NCBI GenBank assembly: GCA_964543475.1
Contig: CAZIYJ010000001.1
Span: 1-64,000 of the forward strand
Reading direction: 5' to 3'
Length of the DNA: 64,000 nucleotides
Origin: JAYSYM01 sp964543475
GTDB lineage: Bacteria; Bdellovibrionota; Bdellovibrionia; Bdellovibrionales; JAMPXM01
Shown here: positions 43,090-51,848 of the stretch, in pieces
How the letters are laid out: the number at the start of each line of letters is the position of its first letter
Position numbering within the stretch: the first letter of the stretch is position 1
Made by a program: the position numbers and the translations under genes
Notes under the pieces: model-generated
Told to the model about the DNA's origin: nothing
The model's database searches: none
Seen by the model: the letters and a program-made list of their open reading frames with translations, nothing else

Positions 43090-43450
43090 TTCGTCCTCCT
43101 GACTTTTCAATAGCTTTCAACAAATCATCTTGAGTGAACGGTTTATTTAAATAGCCGCAGCAGCCTGCATCCATTGCTTTCTGCACCATCGATTCTTGAT
43201 CGACAGTTGAGAATGCAAGAATTTTTGCGGCAGGATTATTTTTTAAAATCTCAATGGCCGCATCAATTCCGTTTTTACGAGGCATGATCATATCCATTAA
43301 AATAACATCAGGATTTTTTGATTTAGCCATTGCCACTGCTTCTTCACCATCGCTTGCTTCACCAACGAGTTCGATCGCAGAGCCGACAACGGCCTGCTTT
43401 ACGATCTCTCGAATAAATGGAGCATCATCAACGATCAGAAGTTTTAACAT
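43082..43450 (-). CDS. CheY-like single-domain response regulator
   Basis: 122 residues, a lone receiver domain: acidic pocket VDDAPF, phospho-acceptor Asp53 in VILMDMIMP, Ser/Thr switch in AFSTVD and Lys in LNKPFT. No output domain. It probably works by protein binding (motor, pilus or kinase partner). Followed by the overlapping small membrane-protein gene; no kinase adjacent. Confidence 0.92.
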   Translation of the reverse strand: MLKLLIVDDAPFIREIVKQAVVGSAIELVGEASDGEEAVAMAKSKNPDVILMDMIMPRKNGIDAAIEILKNNPAAKILAFSTVDQESMVQKAMDAGCCGYLNKPFTQDDLLKAIEKSGGRNG

Positions 43451-43536
43451 GCTTTAATTATAGGGCTGGATGCGGCTCAGGCGAACAGTTTGGGGGTCGA
43501 GCTAGACCTAAAGCGTTGGCTCGCTCTGTGCTCGAC

Positions 43537-44700
43537 CTAATCTCCCCAAGTACACCCAATCTCGAACAGAGTCGATGAGTTACTAACCGAAACTCCGTTA
43601 GGAGTAATTCCCGACACTGGATCAACGCTATTTGCGGTACCCTCAAAAACGTTTTTTTCGATCTTGTGCGAGAGACGCCAGAAGTAGGCGTTGCCAGAGT
43701 CGATTCGAATCACTCCGCCCAAACTTGCGCCAAAAGAATTTGTTTCATTTGAGTTACCAGATCGTACGGTCGATCGAGTGTCGAGTTCTGTGTGACGAGC
43801 CTTCGGGAGTAAACTTACATCTGCTGTCAACATGTACGTTTTTGAAGTTGGAAGCTCGAGCCCCGCCGTTACTTTTGCACCACTTGTGAGTAGTCGCTGC
43901 CTCACTTGAGCAGCAGGGCTTACGTTGAAGCGATATTCTGACCAATCAATTCCAAGTATTAACGCTGAAGACTTTGGTTTCTCGCTTGCGAAATGTCTGA
44001 ATCGAAAACCAATGTCGAACCAATTGTGACCGGCTTCTACTTCGCGTGATTGATTCACAGAATCTGTAACGCTTGCACCAAGGCTCGTCATGAATGAAGT
44101 GTGCAAACCAAATCGCTCGCTCAACCAAACGTTGGCATTAAGGTGCGCTCCCGGTGACGACGTATGATACGACCGATGCCAGTAAGAGCTGCTTGAGTCT
44201 GTGTAAATATAGACCGGAGAAAGACTGAGCTCGAGTATCGAATCGCGACGATCATACGCAGGTGCTTTTTTCTTTTTCTCGAGGATCGGCTGCGCCGAAG
44301 GCGATGCAGCAGGAGCAGGAGACTGCGAAGCTTGTACGATTACGGGTGCTTCGACAATTGGAGTCGCGACCGGAGTCGGTTGGGCAACTGCTGCTGCAGT
44401 TGCCGACGCAGTTGCAGTCACCGTTGTTACAATGACAGGAGTCGGCGACGGCGAAGGTGCCGGAGTGGTTTGCGCCTGAGGTGCAGGTTGAGTCGGCTGC
44501 TTCTTAAAAGCAGACTTTGGTCTGACTGTGTAGCGGCCTGAATCTAATTTATCGTCTCGACTAGACGGACGCCCAGTAGAATCAAGTAACATTCCAGAAG
44601 TTGGATCAATTTGCGCGAGAGCCGGTGTAGGCAAAATAGCTACACCGATGGCAAAGCTAAATGCTGCTAAAAATGTTTTGTGAAAAGCACCCGCGGTCAT
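43537..44700 (-). CDS. Outer-membrane beta-barrel protein with Pro/Ala-rich N-terminal region
   Basis: 387 residues from ATG 44700; a TTG 18 bp upstream is an alternative. Signal peptide ending LPTPALA-QID. A low-complexity region (about 60-140: TPAPSPSPTPV, VTATASATAAAVAQPTPVATP) precedes a domain of alternating-pattern beta-strands to the C-terminal FEIGCTWGD, typical of a small outer-membrane barrel (RDSILELSLSPVYIYTDSSSSYW, VTAGLELPTSKTYMLTADVS). Divergent from the next barrel gene with 62 bp between starts, so the pair may share a control region. Confidence 0.7.
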   Translation of the reverse strand: MTAGAFHKTFLAAFSFAIGVAILPTPALAQIDPTSGMLLDSTGRPSSRDDKLDSGRYTVRPKSAFKKQPTQPAPQAQTTPAPSPSPTPVIVTTVTATASATAAAVAQPTPVATPIVEAPVIVQASQSPAPAASPSAQPILEKKKKAPAYDRRDSILELSLSPVYIYTDSSSSYWHRSYHTSSPGAHLNANVWLSERFGLHTSFMTSLGASVTDSVNQSREVEAGHNWFDIGFRFRHFASEKPKSSALILGIDWSEYRFNVSPAAQVRQRLLTSGAKVTAGLELPTSKTYMLTADVSLLPKARHTELDTRSTVRSGNSNETNSFGASLGGVIRIDSGNAYFWRLSHKIEKNVFEGTANSVDPVSGITPNGVSVSNSSTLFEIGCTWGD

Positions 44701-44762
44701 GCTCTTCGTTTCGGACAAACCGGCCTTTAGCTTGATGTAAATTTGACGTCTTCATTGAACCA

Positions 44763-46403
44763 ATGCAGACTTATTTTATGCCGTTATTTCGTAGAGTTGC
44801 AGCAACAAGATTAGTCGCGGTTCTGGTTTCATTTTCGGTCGTTGTGATGCTCCCGCAACTTGGCCTAACCCAGACTTTAGAGCAGTCCGCTCAATACGTC
44901 TCGAAAGTCGATGAAGAACTCACGATTCGTAAAGTCGCTGTCCTTCCGGCAACAGATAATCTTCAAGGCATTTATTCTCGCCCGCTCGAATCGCATCTCA
45001 ATGCTCTGATTAAAAATTATCATCAATGGGATTTGGTTGAGACGAGCGTTGACGGAAAACCCCTCAGCTCTGCAGAGATCGAAGAAAAGCCTGCTGAAGT
45101 TTTGAAGTACAGCAAAGGAATTGAAGCCGATGCGCTGATCGCAGCGAACATCAATAAAACTCCGCTCGGAATGTCGATCAAGTTGAGTCTACTCACTCGT
45201 GCAGACGGAAAACTTCTTCTGCAAGAGACTCTTGCTGATTACCCAAAGTTTGAACTTCCTGATCTTAAGCAACAACTCGAGATGCTGTTTAAAAAGCTCG
45301 TTAGCAAAATGCCCTACAACGGTTTAGTTCTTAGTCGGAAACAAAATACTGTGACTTTGAATCTTGGTCGCACCGAGGGAATCGTAAAAGATCAAACCGT
45401 TTCTGTGATTCAAATCATCAAGGTCACGCGCCATCCGAAATTTGGATTCTTAATCAACACTGATAAAGAAATTCTCGGTAAAATTAAAATTCTTAAAGTT
45501 GAAGACACTTTAAGCTTCGGCGCCATCGTTAGTGAAAAAGAGCGCGGAGCGATTAAGCGCTTTGCGAAAGTGTCTGGTTTAGATTTCGTCGAATACAACG
45601 CTCCCGCTGAACTCGGAAGCCAAGCAGTGAGTTTAGAAGATCGAACTGACTCCGGTGTTTCATTCGGAAAAAATCCTGGCGAGTGGATCCCCGCTGAACC
45701 ACCCGCGTTTGGACAAGTCGGAATTAAATTAGGATTCGGTAGCTACAGAAGCAGCGTCAGTCTTGATACTGGAAACTTATCATCATCGAGCTCGCTTTAC
45801 CCGAGCATCGCCGTGTTTGGTGAGGTTTGGCTCAATCCAACTTGGATTGTTCGCGCCGATATCTTTCAAGGGATTGCTTCAAGCAAAAACCCTCGCGCCG
45901 GCTCAACTCCGGCTGACCTCAATAACCAGATCAGCAAGTACTCGCTTGCACTCGGTTACAACTTTTTACTTCATGACGACTTCTTTGGACCGAAGATTCA
46001 GCTTCGCGGTGGAATCAGCTCGTACCGAGCTTACGTCGACAATACAACCCCTCTTGTTTTTACTACGACGAACTACTCTGGATTAGTCATTGGAGTTTCA
46101 GGCTCGCTACCTGTCACCAAAGATAAGCGCTGGAGTCTTGGCGCCGGCATGAACATGACCTTCTTAACTCGGCTGACCGAGACGCCAGAAGAGTCCGGCA
46201 ATTCTCCTAAAAACTCGATCACCGACTTCAACATTTACGGTGAGCATCGAATTCGTCCCAATTTAAATGTCGTCGCCGGAATGGATTTCTGGCTCTACAG
46301 CACAAATTTTGGTGGCGGAGGCGGCCGCTCAAACGGCGAAGTGGCATCATCTTCAAGCCAGCGCCACACCATCCTCAACGCCGGCATCGCCTACCTCTTC
46401 TAG
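44763..46403 (+). CDS. Outer-membrane protein: CsgG/FlgT-like N-terminus plus C-terminal barrel
   Basis: 546 residues, signal peptide through about residue 36 (FSVVVMLPQLGLTQT). The N-terminal half (VAVLPATDNLQGIYSRPLESHLNALIK, EADALIAANINKTPLGMSIKLSLL) resembles periplasmic alpha/beta domains of the CsgG/TolB type. A short SH3-like segment follows (VTLNLGRTEGIVKDQTVSVI). The last 230 residues are beta-strand rich (VGIKLGFGSYRSSVSLDTG ... SQRHTILNAGIAYLF) and end in the Phe expected for Bam-inserted barrels. The TAG stop codon overlaps the second 68-nt hairpin. Function unknown. Confidence 0.65.
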   Translation: MQTYFMPLFRRVAATRLVAVLVSFSVVVMLPQLGLTQTLEQSAQYVSKVDEELTIRKVAVLPATDNLQGIYSRPLESHLNALIKNYHQWDLVETSVDGKPLSSAEIEEKPAEVLKYSKGIEADALIAANINKTPLGMSIKLSLLTRADGKLLLQETLADYPKFELPDLKQQLEMLFKKLVSKMPYNGLVLSRKQNTVTLNLGRTEGIVKDQTVSVIQIIKVTRHPKFGFLINTDKEILGKIKILKVEDTLSFGAIVSEKERGAIKRFAKVSGLDFVEYNAPAELGSQAVSLEDRTDSGVSFGKNPGEWIPAEPPAFGQVGIKLGFGSYRSSVSLDTGNLSSSSSLYPSIAVFGEVWLNPTWIVRADIFQGIASSKNPRAGSTPADLNNQISKYSLALGYNFLLHDDFFGPKIQLRGGISSYRAYVDNTTPLVFTTTNYSGLVIGVSGSLPVTKDKRWSLGAGMNMTFLTRLTETPEESGNSPKNSITDFNIYGEHRIRPNLNVVAGMDFWLYSTNFGGGGGRSNGEVASSSSQRHTILNAGIAYLF

Positions 46404-46470
46404 TGCCATCTTCCTTTTTGGCCCGAGCCGCGTTAATTGACGCGGCTCGGGCCAAAAAGGAAGATGGCAC
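46403..46470. repeat. 68-nt perfect hairpin element, copy 2
   Basis: Arms 46403-46433 and 46440-46470 pair perfectly over 31 bp around loop TAATTG. Identical to 31795-31862 apart from one swapped base pair (46428/46445). It again starts on the last base of a TAG stop codon, here of the barrel-protein gene. A frame through the right arm encodes 'TRLGPKRKMAP' in phase with the following cytochrome gene but is not a plausible N-terminus. Confidence 0.92.
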
Positions 46471-46514
46471 CTGGACAAGAAAGTGGGATCGGGGTTTACC
46501 TTAACCTTGTGAGC

Positions 46515-48176
46515 ATGCGAAATCTTTCAGTTCTCATTTTAGCGTTTCTTACTACGGCGATTGCCCTGAGTGCGGAGCCGGATTGGTCACGTGGGTTTGA
46601 GGTGCCGCAAGGCGGGCGCGCAAATCCTTACTTGCTTGATGATTCGCAGCTGCAAACATCGATTCGCGAGGGTCGTCTTCACTCCCTTCACTACCCGGTT
46701 ACTGCGACAGGCTTACTTCTCCCGTACGAAGCCATCGGAAGATTGATTAGTGCTGATAGTACGAACCCACTCAAAAAACTTCTTCAAACTTTCTTTTCGG
46801 AATTTGCGAAGATTAAAAATTACGATGACTTAGAGGAACGAATCGGACTCAACAAGTTTCCGTCGCTTGAAGGTGATGGCGTTTACTATGTTCCGTTTAA
46901 AGACGGCGCGAACCCAACGCACAGAATGGGATTCACTCTTCATGAAACTAAAAACGGAAAAGCATTTACCGTCAGCTGTGCCGAATGCCACTCAGCAAAT
47001 CTTTTTGGTCGAAAAATTATTGGTTTAACGAATCGTTTCCCTCGAGCGAATCAATTCTTTGTTGAAGGCTTGAAAGCTGCGCCAAACGTTCACTCCTCAC
47101 TCTTTCAGTGGTCGACGGATGCAAGTGCTGCAGAAGTCGATATGTTCAAGACTGCAAAGCAGTCGATGTCTTACATCGAAGCGAAGATGCCAGTGCAATT
47201 GGGTCTCGATACTTCGCTTGCACAAGTTGCGCTGTCGCTAGCAAAGCGCTCACAAGACGAATGGTCTTCACGTGATCAGAAGCCAGCTTCGCGCGCAGAG
47301 CCTCTTCGCAAATTCGTTGCCGACAGCAAACCTGCAGTTTGGTGGAACGCAAAATACAAAAATCGCTGGCTCTCTGATGGATCAATTGTTTCAGGTAATC
47401 CAATTTTTACTAATTTTTTGTGGAATGAGATTGGTCGCGGAACTGATCTTCACGAACTTGATCAATGGCTCAAGGATAATCCAAACGTCGTCCGTGATCT
47501 CACCACTGCAGTGTTCACGACTGAAGCTCCGCACATTACTGATTTCTTTTCGGCAGAAAAATTTAATCTCGATGAATTAAAGCGAGGCCAAGCTACTTAC
47601 ACGCAACATTGCTCGCGATGCCATGGTGTTTACGAAAAAGCATGGGACCTTGCAAATGCGGGCGAGCTCTCGGCGAGTGACCGATTAAAAACAACTCTTG
47701 TTCGTTACGCTCCAGTAAAGCCCGTCATGAATGTCGGAACTGATCCGCAACGTTGGCAGGGAATGAAATCACTTGCGCAACTTAACAATCTTGCGATTTC
47801 GAAAATCAACGGCATTGTTGTCGAGCCACAGCAAGGGTACGTCCCACCTCCGCTCGTTGGCATTTGGGCGCGATGGCCCTATTTCCACAACAATTCTTCT
47901 CCTTCGCTTTGCGATGTTCTTACTCCAGCAGTTAAACGTCCTCGTGGATACTGGGCACGCGAAGCCATCGATCGCCAAAAAGATTTTGATCTAGCGTGCA
48001 ATGGCTATCCGGTCGATAAACCTGCTCTGAATACTCCGAAGGAGTTTTGGTACGATACTCGTCGCGAGGGCTTGCGCAACACTGGTCACGATGAAGGGAT
48101 TTTTGTAAAAGACGGGACCGTTCTCATCAATCCCGTCGAGCGACACGCTCTTATTAAATTTTTACAGACGCTCTAA
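46515..48176 (+). CDS. Periplasmic di-haem cytochrome c
   Basis: About 553 residues from ATG 46515, which opens the signal peptide MRNLSVLILAFLTTAIALSA; an upstream in-frame reading into the hairpin is rejected. Two c-type haem sites: CAECH (about residues 155-159) and CSRCH (about 366-370). The C-terminal third has the arrangement of cytochrome c peroxidase/di-haem oxidase-like proteins (YVPPPLVGIWARWPYFHNNSSPSLCDVL, then a tail ending NPVERHALIKFLQTL). Substrate not identifiable; an electron-transfer or peroxidase-type role in the periplasm is inferred. Confidence 0.82.
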   Translation: MRNLSVLILAFLTTAIALSAEPDWSRGFEVPQGGRANPYLLDDSQLQTSIREGRLHSLHYPVTATGLLLPYEAIGRLISADSTNPLKKLLQTFFSEFAKIKNYDDLEERIGLNKFPSLEGDGVYYVPFKDGANPTHRMGFTLHETKNGKAFTVSCAECHSANLFGRKIIGLTNRFPRANQFFVEGLKAAPNVHSSLFQWSTDASAAEVDMFKTAKQSMSYIEAKMPVQLGLDTSLAQVALSLAKRSQDEWSSRDQKPASRAEPLRKFVADSKPAVWWNAKYKNRWLSDGSIVSGNPIFTNFLWNEIGRGTDLHELDQWLKDNPNVVRDLTTAVFTTEAPHITDFFSAEKFNLDELKRGQATYTQHCSRCHGVYEKAWDLANAGELSASDRLKTTLVRYAPVKPVMNVGTDPQRWQGMKSLAQLNNLAISKINGIVVEPQQGYVPPPLVGIWARWPYFHNNSSPSLCDVLTPAVKRPRGYWAREAIDRQKDFDLACNGYPVDKPALNTPKEFWYDTRREGLRNTGHDEGIFVKDGTVLINPVERHALIKFLQTL

Positions 48177-48192
48177 AAACAATCGCAACAGT

Positions 48193-48627
48193 TTAATTGT
48201 TAACCAAGCAGCTAACATCAGAAAGAGCGATCGACTGTGTCTGCTTCGTGATTTGGTTTAAATATGTCGCATGAATTGTTCCGATGGCCTTTGCACGACC
48301 GCCTGAAGGCTGCTTCCCAGCCGTCAAAGTGAAATTAATATCGAAGTCAGCTGGTTGGCGATAACGATTGTCTCCGCCGACAGTAAGATGCGAATTACAG
48401 CTTCCGCCTACAGTCTTTCCATTTTTGCCGTAAGAAGTAGATTGGCCGCAGAAAACTGAACCTTGTTTTCCGATAAGAGTATTCTCTTCGAGGATTTGAA
48501 CGCGATGCTCAGCTCCTCCGATATGGAAAACCTGAATTGTCAGGTCCGATGACTTGCATTCGATCGTATACGCAAATGCAGATGAGCTCGTTACAACCAT
48601 TAGGGCTAAAGCGAAAAATGCCTTCAT
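48193..48627 (-). CDS. Small secreted protein
   Basis: 144 residues, signal peptide MKAFFALALMVVTSSSAFA. The mature part is beta-rich with four cysteines (ECKSSDL, FCGQST, SCNSHL, SCLVNN), probably two disulphides. Family not recognised. The stop is 16 bp from the convergent cytochrome gene. Confidence 0.72.
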   Translation of the reverse strand: MKAFFALALMVVTSSSAFAYTIECKSSDLTIQVFHIGGAEHRVQILEENTLIGKQGSVFCGQSTSYGKNGKTVGGSCNSHLTVGGDNRYRQPADFDINFTLTAGKQPSGGRAKAIGTIHATYLNQITKQTQSIALSDVSCLVNN

Positions 48628-48852
48628 TAAAATCCTCCAAATTAAACTATTCGAACTGAACTAATGCGAAGGCCAAGCCAAGCCTACTCACCGTAAATTA
48701 CTTAGGGTTAGCGCACGCATGTAAGAAGTTCTTGAGTGTCGACTAACTAAACAGCTGCACCCCGCCGATTGACGTTCAACACGTTTATTAGCCTGCCAAA
48801 GTGGCCTGTCTTTTGAATACTCCCAACGCTTTGAAACTAATAAAGGATGCAT

Positions 48853-49212
48853 ATGAAATTAGTCGTGGCTGTTTTACTACTATTAATATCTTTACCGCTA
48901 CTCGCGGCTAAGAAGCCTGTCGATGTTGCTCTAGAGAAATGTAAAGCCGAGTTCCAGGCAAAGGTTTTTGAAACCTATGAAGGCACTACTGCAGAGACAG
49001 TGCGAATGAGCCGTCGAGTAAACGTTCAACGTTTCGAAGCAAAAGATGAAAACCTAGTACTCATGACGCTTCTTGCGAACTTTAAAGTAAAATGGGCTCG
49101 CAACAAAGGCGAAGTCTCAGAACTTGCTGGCGGGAACTACGTTTACAACAAATCGAACAATACGTGCGAATCAATGATGATTCGTGCCTTTTATGAATTA
49201 CAAAAAAAATAG
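48853..49212 (+). CDS. Small secreted protein
   Basis: 119 residues from ATG 48853 (AAAGGA upstream; a start two codons earlier is possible). Signal peptide MKLVVAVLLLLISLPLLA, then a lysine-rich mature protein with two cysteines (LEKCKAEF, NNTCESMM) and central strands NVQRFEAKDENLVLMTLLANFKV. Family unknown. Follows a 225-bp region (48628-48852) shared with the divergent secreted-protein gene; nothing further is recognised there. Confidence 0.7.
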   Translation: MKLVVAVLLLLISLPLLAAKKPVDVALEKCKAEFQAKVFETYEGTTAETVRMSRRVNVQRFEAKDENLVLMTLLANFKVKWARNKGEVSELAGGNYVYNKSNNTCESMMIRAFYELQKK

Positions 49213-49246
49213 ACCAAAATTGGCTTTTTAACTTTGAGGAGAATAT

Positions 49247-49534
49247 ATGAAATTTCTTGTGACTTTAACTGCGTTAACTTTGATGAGCGGAACAGCTTCG
49301 GCTTATGTAACTTGTGAGAAAACTGCTGAGGCAGCAGCGAAAGCAATTGCAAAAATCAACGACAGCCATGCACGTACAGTGATCGACTCGGAAGAATCTG
49401 AAGACGGCGCTACAGTAGAAGCAACTTTGGACAATATGCGTGAAGGTGGCGGCCAAAGTGTTACTTACACTGTTAGTTTAACTGGCTCTGACCCGTGCCA
49501 GATTTCTAAAGTTGAGATCACTGGCGAAGAGTAG
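49247..49534 (+). CDS. Small secreted acidic protein
   Basis: 95 residues, signal peptide MKFLVTLTALTLMSGTASA, GAGGAG ahead of the start. The mature protein has two cysteines (VTCEKT, DPCQIS) and an acidic middle (DSEESEDGATVEATLDNM). 34 bp downstream of the preceding small secreted protein and probably co-transcribed; ends at the terminator 49547-49570. Confidence 0.7.
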   Translation: MKFLVTLTALTLMSGTASAYVTCEKTAEAAAKAIAKINDSHARTVIDSEESEDGATVEATLDNMREGGGQSVTYTVSLTGSDPCQISKVEITGEE

Positions 49535-49546
49535 TTCGCAATAAAA

Positions 49547-49570
49547 AAGGCTCGGTTTCCCGAGCCTTCT
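49547..49570. terminator. Bidirectional terminator between small secreted protein and groEL
   Basis: AAGGCTCGG (49547-49555) / CCGAGCCTT (49560-49568), four-base loop. A run of A precedes and pyrimidines follow, so it can serve the plus-strand gene and, with the A-run read as U, the convergent groEL transcript. Confidence 0.8.
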
Positions 49571-49628
49571 TAATTCATCTACATGGATCCAGGTATACAA
49601 GTTAACCGGTATACCGGGATTCCGGTGT

Positions 49629-49665
49629 TGATGTAATCGACGCGCAAGGCGCGCTGATTACATCA
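49629..49665. repeat. Inverted repeat overlapping the groEL stop codon
   Basis: TGATGTAATC (49629-49638) and GATTACATCA (49656-49665) pair, with inner CGCGC/GCGCG, two mismatches and a three-base loop. It covers the last codons and stop of groEL, so the 3' end of the message can fold into a hairpin starting within the coding region. Confidence 0.6.
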
Positions 49666-51301
49666 TACCACCCATGCCGCCCATTCCGCCCATGCCGCCG
49701 CCACCTGGCATTGGTGGCTCGTCTTTCTTAGGAGCTTCAGCGATCATAGTTTCAGTAGTGAGCATCAATGATGCTACTGACGCTGCGTTTTGAAGTGCAG
49801 AGCGAACTACTTTAACTGGATCGATAACGCCTGCTTTTACTAGATCCTGATACTCTTCAGAGTATGCGTTGAATCCGTAAGTCGCAGATTTGTTTTCAAG
49901 AACGCTGTTCAACACGATTGAGCCTTCAAGGCCTGCGTTGAAAGCGATTTGTCGAATAGGCTCTTCGCAAGCTTTCTTAATGATCTGAGCGCCCCAACGT
50001 TGATGTTCGTCGTAAGATTTCAAATCGATCGCTTGAGCTGCGCGGAGAAGTGCAGTTCCGCCACCAGCAACGATACCTTCTTCAACAGCTGCGCGAGTTG
50101 CATTCAATGCATCTTCAACACGAGCTTTCTTTTCTTTCATTTCAACTTCTGAAGGAGCACCAACGTGAATAACAGCTACGCCGCCAGACAATTTCGCAAG
50201 ACGCTCTTTCAATTTCTCAGTGTCGTACTCTGAAGTTGATTCTTCAACTTGTGCACGGATCTGAGCTACGCGAGCTTGGATCGTCGCTTTTTTACCAGCG
50301 CCATCGATCACAGTCGTATTGTCTTTATCAACAACTACGCGCTTTGCAGTTCCAAGGTCTTCGAGAGTCGCTTGCTCAAGCTTGCGACCAGTTTCTTCGC
50401 TGATCACTTCTGCGCCAGTTAATACCGCGATGTCTTCAAGCATTGCTTTACGACGATCGCCGAAGCCTGGAGCTTTAACAGCAACAACGTTTAATGTGCC
50501 ACGAAGTTTGTTAACTACGAGAGTAGCTAGTGCTTCGCCTTCAACTTCTTCAGAGATGATAAGAAGTGGACGACCAGACTTAGCAACGCCTTCAAGAACA
50601 CCGATCATGTCGCGCATAGAAGAAATCTTCTTGTCGTAGATCATGACCCAAGCGTTTTCGAGAACAGCTTCCATTCTCTCTGCGTTTGTTACGAAGTAAG
50701 GAGAGAGGTAACCGCGATCGAATTGCATACCTTCAACAACATCAAGCTCTGTGAGTGCTGTTTTTGATTCTTCGATAGTGATAACGCCCTCACGTCCAAC
50801 TTTCGCCATAGCTTCTGAAAGCATTTTGCCGATTTCTGGATCGTTGTTAGCAGAGATCGAACCTACTTGTGCGATTTCGTTGTCTGACTTGATTGGCTTA
50901 GAAAGTTTTTTGAGTTCTGCGATAACAGTCTCAACTGCGCGATCGATTCCGCGCTTAACGTCCATTGGGTTTTGACCAGCAGAAACGATCTTTGCGCCTT
51001 CGCGGAAGATAGCTTGTGCAAGTACAGTTGCAGTTGTTGTTCCGTCACCAGCGTCATCGTTAGTTTTGCTAGCAACTTCTTTTACCATCTGCGCGCCCAT
51101 GTTTTCGAACTTGTTTTCAAGTTCGATTTCTTTCGCAACAGTCACACCATCTTTTGTGATGAGTGGTGAACCGAAAGATTTTTCGATAACAACGTTGCGG
51201 CCTTTTGGTCCGAGTGTCACTTTCACAGCGTTAGCAAGAGTGTTCACACCCTTTAAAATCGCTGATCGTGCGTCTTCGCTAAAACGTAATTCTTTAGACA
51301 T
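49658..51301 (-). CDS. groEL: Chaperonin GroEL (Hsp60)
   Basis: 547 residues with the normal ends: MSKELRFSEDARSAILKGVN, the ATP-binding VTLGPKGRNVVIEKSFGSP, DAGDGTTTATVLAQAI, GGVAVIHVGAPSEVEMKEKK and the C-terminal GGM repeats (GGMGGMGGMGGMM). Assembles as a double ring and folds proteins with GroES, encoded 104 bp upstream on the same strand. The interval between the two genes is packed with small hairpins (51343-51411). Confidence 0.99.
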   Translation of the reverse strand: MSKELRFSEDARSAILKGVNTLANAVKVTLGPKGRNVVIEKSFGSPLITKDGVTVAKEIELENKFENMGAQMVKEVASKTNDDAGDGTTTATVLAQAIFREGAKIVSAGQNPMDVKRGIDRAVETVIAELKKLSKPIKSDNEIAQVGSISANNDPEIGKMLSEAMAKVGREGVITIEESKTALTELDVVEGMQFDRGYLSPYFVTNAERMEAVLENAWVMIYDKKISSMRDMIGVLEGVAKSGRPLLIISEEVEGEALATLVVNKLRGTLNVVAVKAPGFGDRRKAMLEDIAVLTGAEVISEETGRKLEQATLEDLGTAKRVVVDKDNTTVIDGAGKKATIQARVAQIRAQVEESTSEYDTEKLKERLAKLSGGVAVIHVGAPSEVEMKEKKARVEDALNATRAAVEEGIVAGGGTALLRAAQAIDLKSYDEHQRWGAQIIKKACEEPIRQIAFNAGLEGSIVLNSVLENKSATYGFNAYSEEYQDLVKAGVIDPVKVVRSALQNAASVASLMLTTETMIAEAPKKDEPPMPGGGGMGGMGGMGGMM

Positions 51302-51342
51302 TAATAATTCTCCTAATTAAAATTTATCGGTTAATTGGCTGC

Positions 51343-51411
51343 GGGCTCCTGCCCTTGGTCTTCGACCTTGCCTTCGGCAAGCGAATTAAATAGCAATCCT
51401 GCTATTTAATT
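51343..51411 (-). repeat. Series of four short hairpins between groES and groEL
   Basis: Plus-strand positions: GGGC/GCCC (51343-51354), GGTC/GACC (51357-51367), CTTGCC/GGCAAG around TTC (51367-51381), and AATTAAATAGCA/TGCTATTTAATT (51384-51411; 12-bp perfect stem that covers the groES stop codon). Together they fill most of the 104-bp spacer and could set the relative level of groES and groEL through processing, attenuation or mRNA stability. Confidence 0.6.
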
Positions 51412-51708
51412 TCCAAATACTCCGAGCACGTCTTCTTCGCGAATCATCAAGTACTCATTGCCTTCGAGTTTCAATTCTGTGCCTGAGTATTTGCTGAACA
51501 AAACTTTGTCGCCGACTTTTACTTCGAGTGGAAGTGTCTTGCCGTCTTCAGTGATGCGGCCTTTGCCCGCTGCTACCACTTCACCACGCTGTGGTTTTTC
51601 TTTTGCTGTGTCTGGGATGATGATCCCGCCAGCAGTTTTTTCTTCTTCAGCCATACGACGAACCAAAATGCGGTCATGCAATGGACGCATGCCTAATTTC
51701 GCTGCCAT
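51406..51708 (-). CDS. groES: Co-chaperonin GroES (Hsp10)
   Basis: 100 residues: MRPLHDRILVRRMAEEEKTAGGIIIPDTAKEKPQRGEVVAAGKG, VGDKVLFSKYSGTE and the ending YLMIREEDVLGVF are all canonical, including the mobile loop. Caps GroEL. First gene of the groES-groEL operon with GGAGGT before the start. No CIRCE element upstream; a heat-shock-sigma-like promoter is at 51751-51779. Confidence 0.98.
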   Translation of the reverse strand: MAAKLGMRPLHDRILVRRMAEEEKTAGGIIIPDTAKEKPQRGEVVAAGKGRITEDGKTLPLEVKVGDKVLFSKYSGTELKLEGNEYLMIREEDVLGVFGN

Positions 51709-51750
51709 GTAAAATACCTCCGTAAATGTACTATTAGATCGAGAGACGCC

Positions 51751-51779
51751 AATATGGACCCTGGCTTGAGGGAGTCAAG
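51751..51779 (-). promoter_or_regulatory. Sigma-32-like promoter of groES-groEL
   Basis: On the minus strand: CTTGAC (51779-51774), 15-bp spacer, then TCCATATT (51758-51751), close to the heat-shock consensus CTTGAA-N13-15-CCCCATNT. It lies about 43 bp upstream of the groES start. Confidence 0.5.
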
Positions 51780-51848
51780 TTAGGGAGACGAAAATATTTT
51801 AAGGGAGGCTTTGCCGCGCGTCGTTAATAGCCGCTATGGCTCTGCAAA

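Noticed and set aside
46437..46514. N-terminal extension of the cytochrome into the hairpin (peptide TRLGPKRKMAP)
   Set aside because: It would precede and block the signal peptide, and the same peptide arises by translating the other hairpin copy, so it is a by-product of the repeat.
51709..51848. CIRCE/HrcA operator upstream of groES
   Set aside because: No TTAGCACTC-N9-GAGTGCTAA inverted repeat is present; a sigma-32-like promoter fits better.
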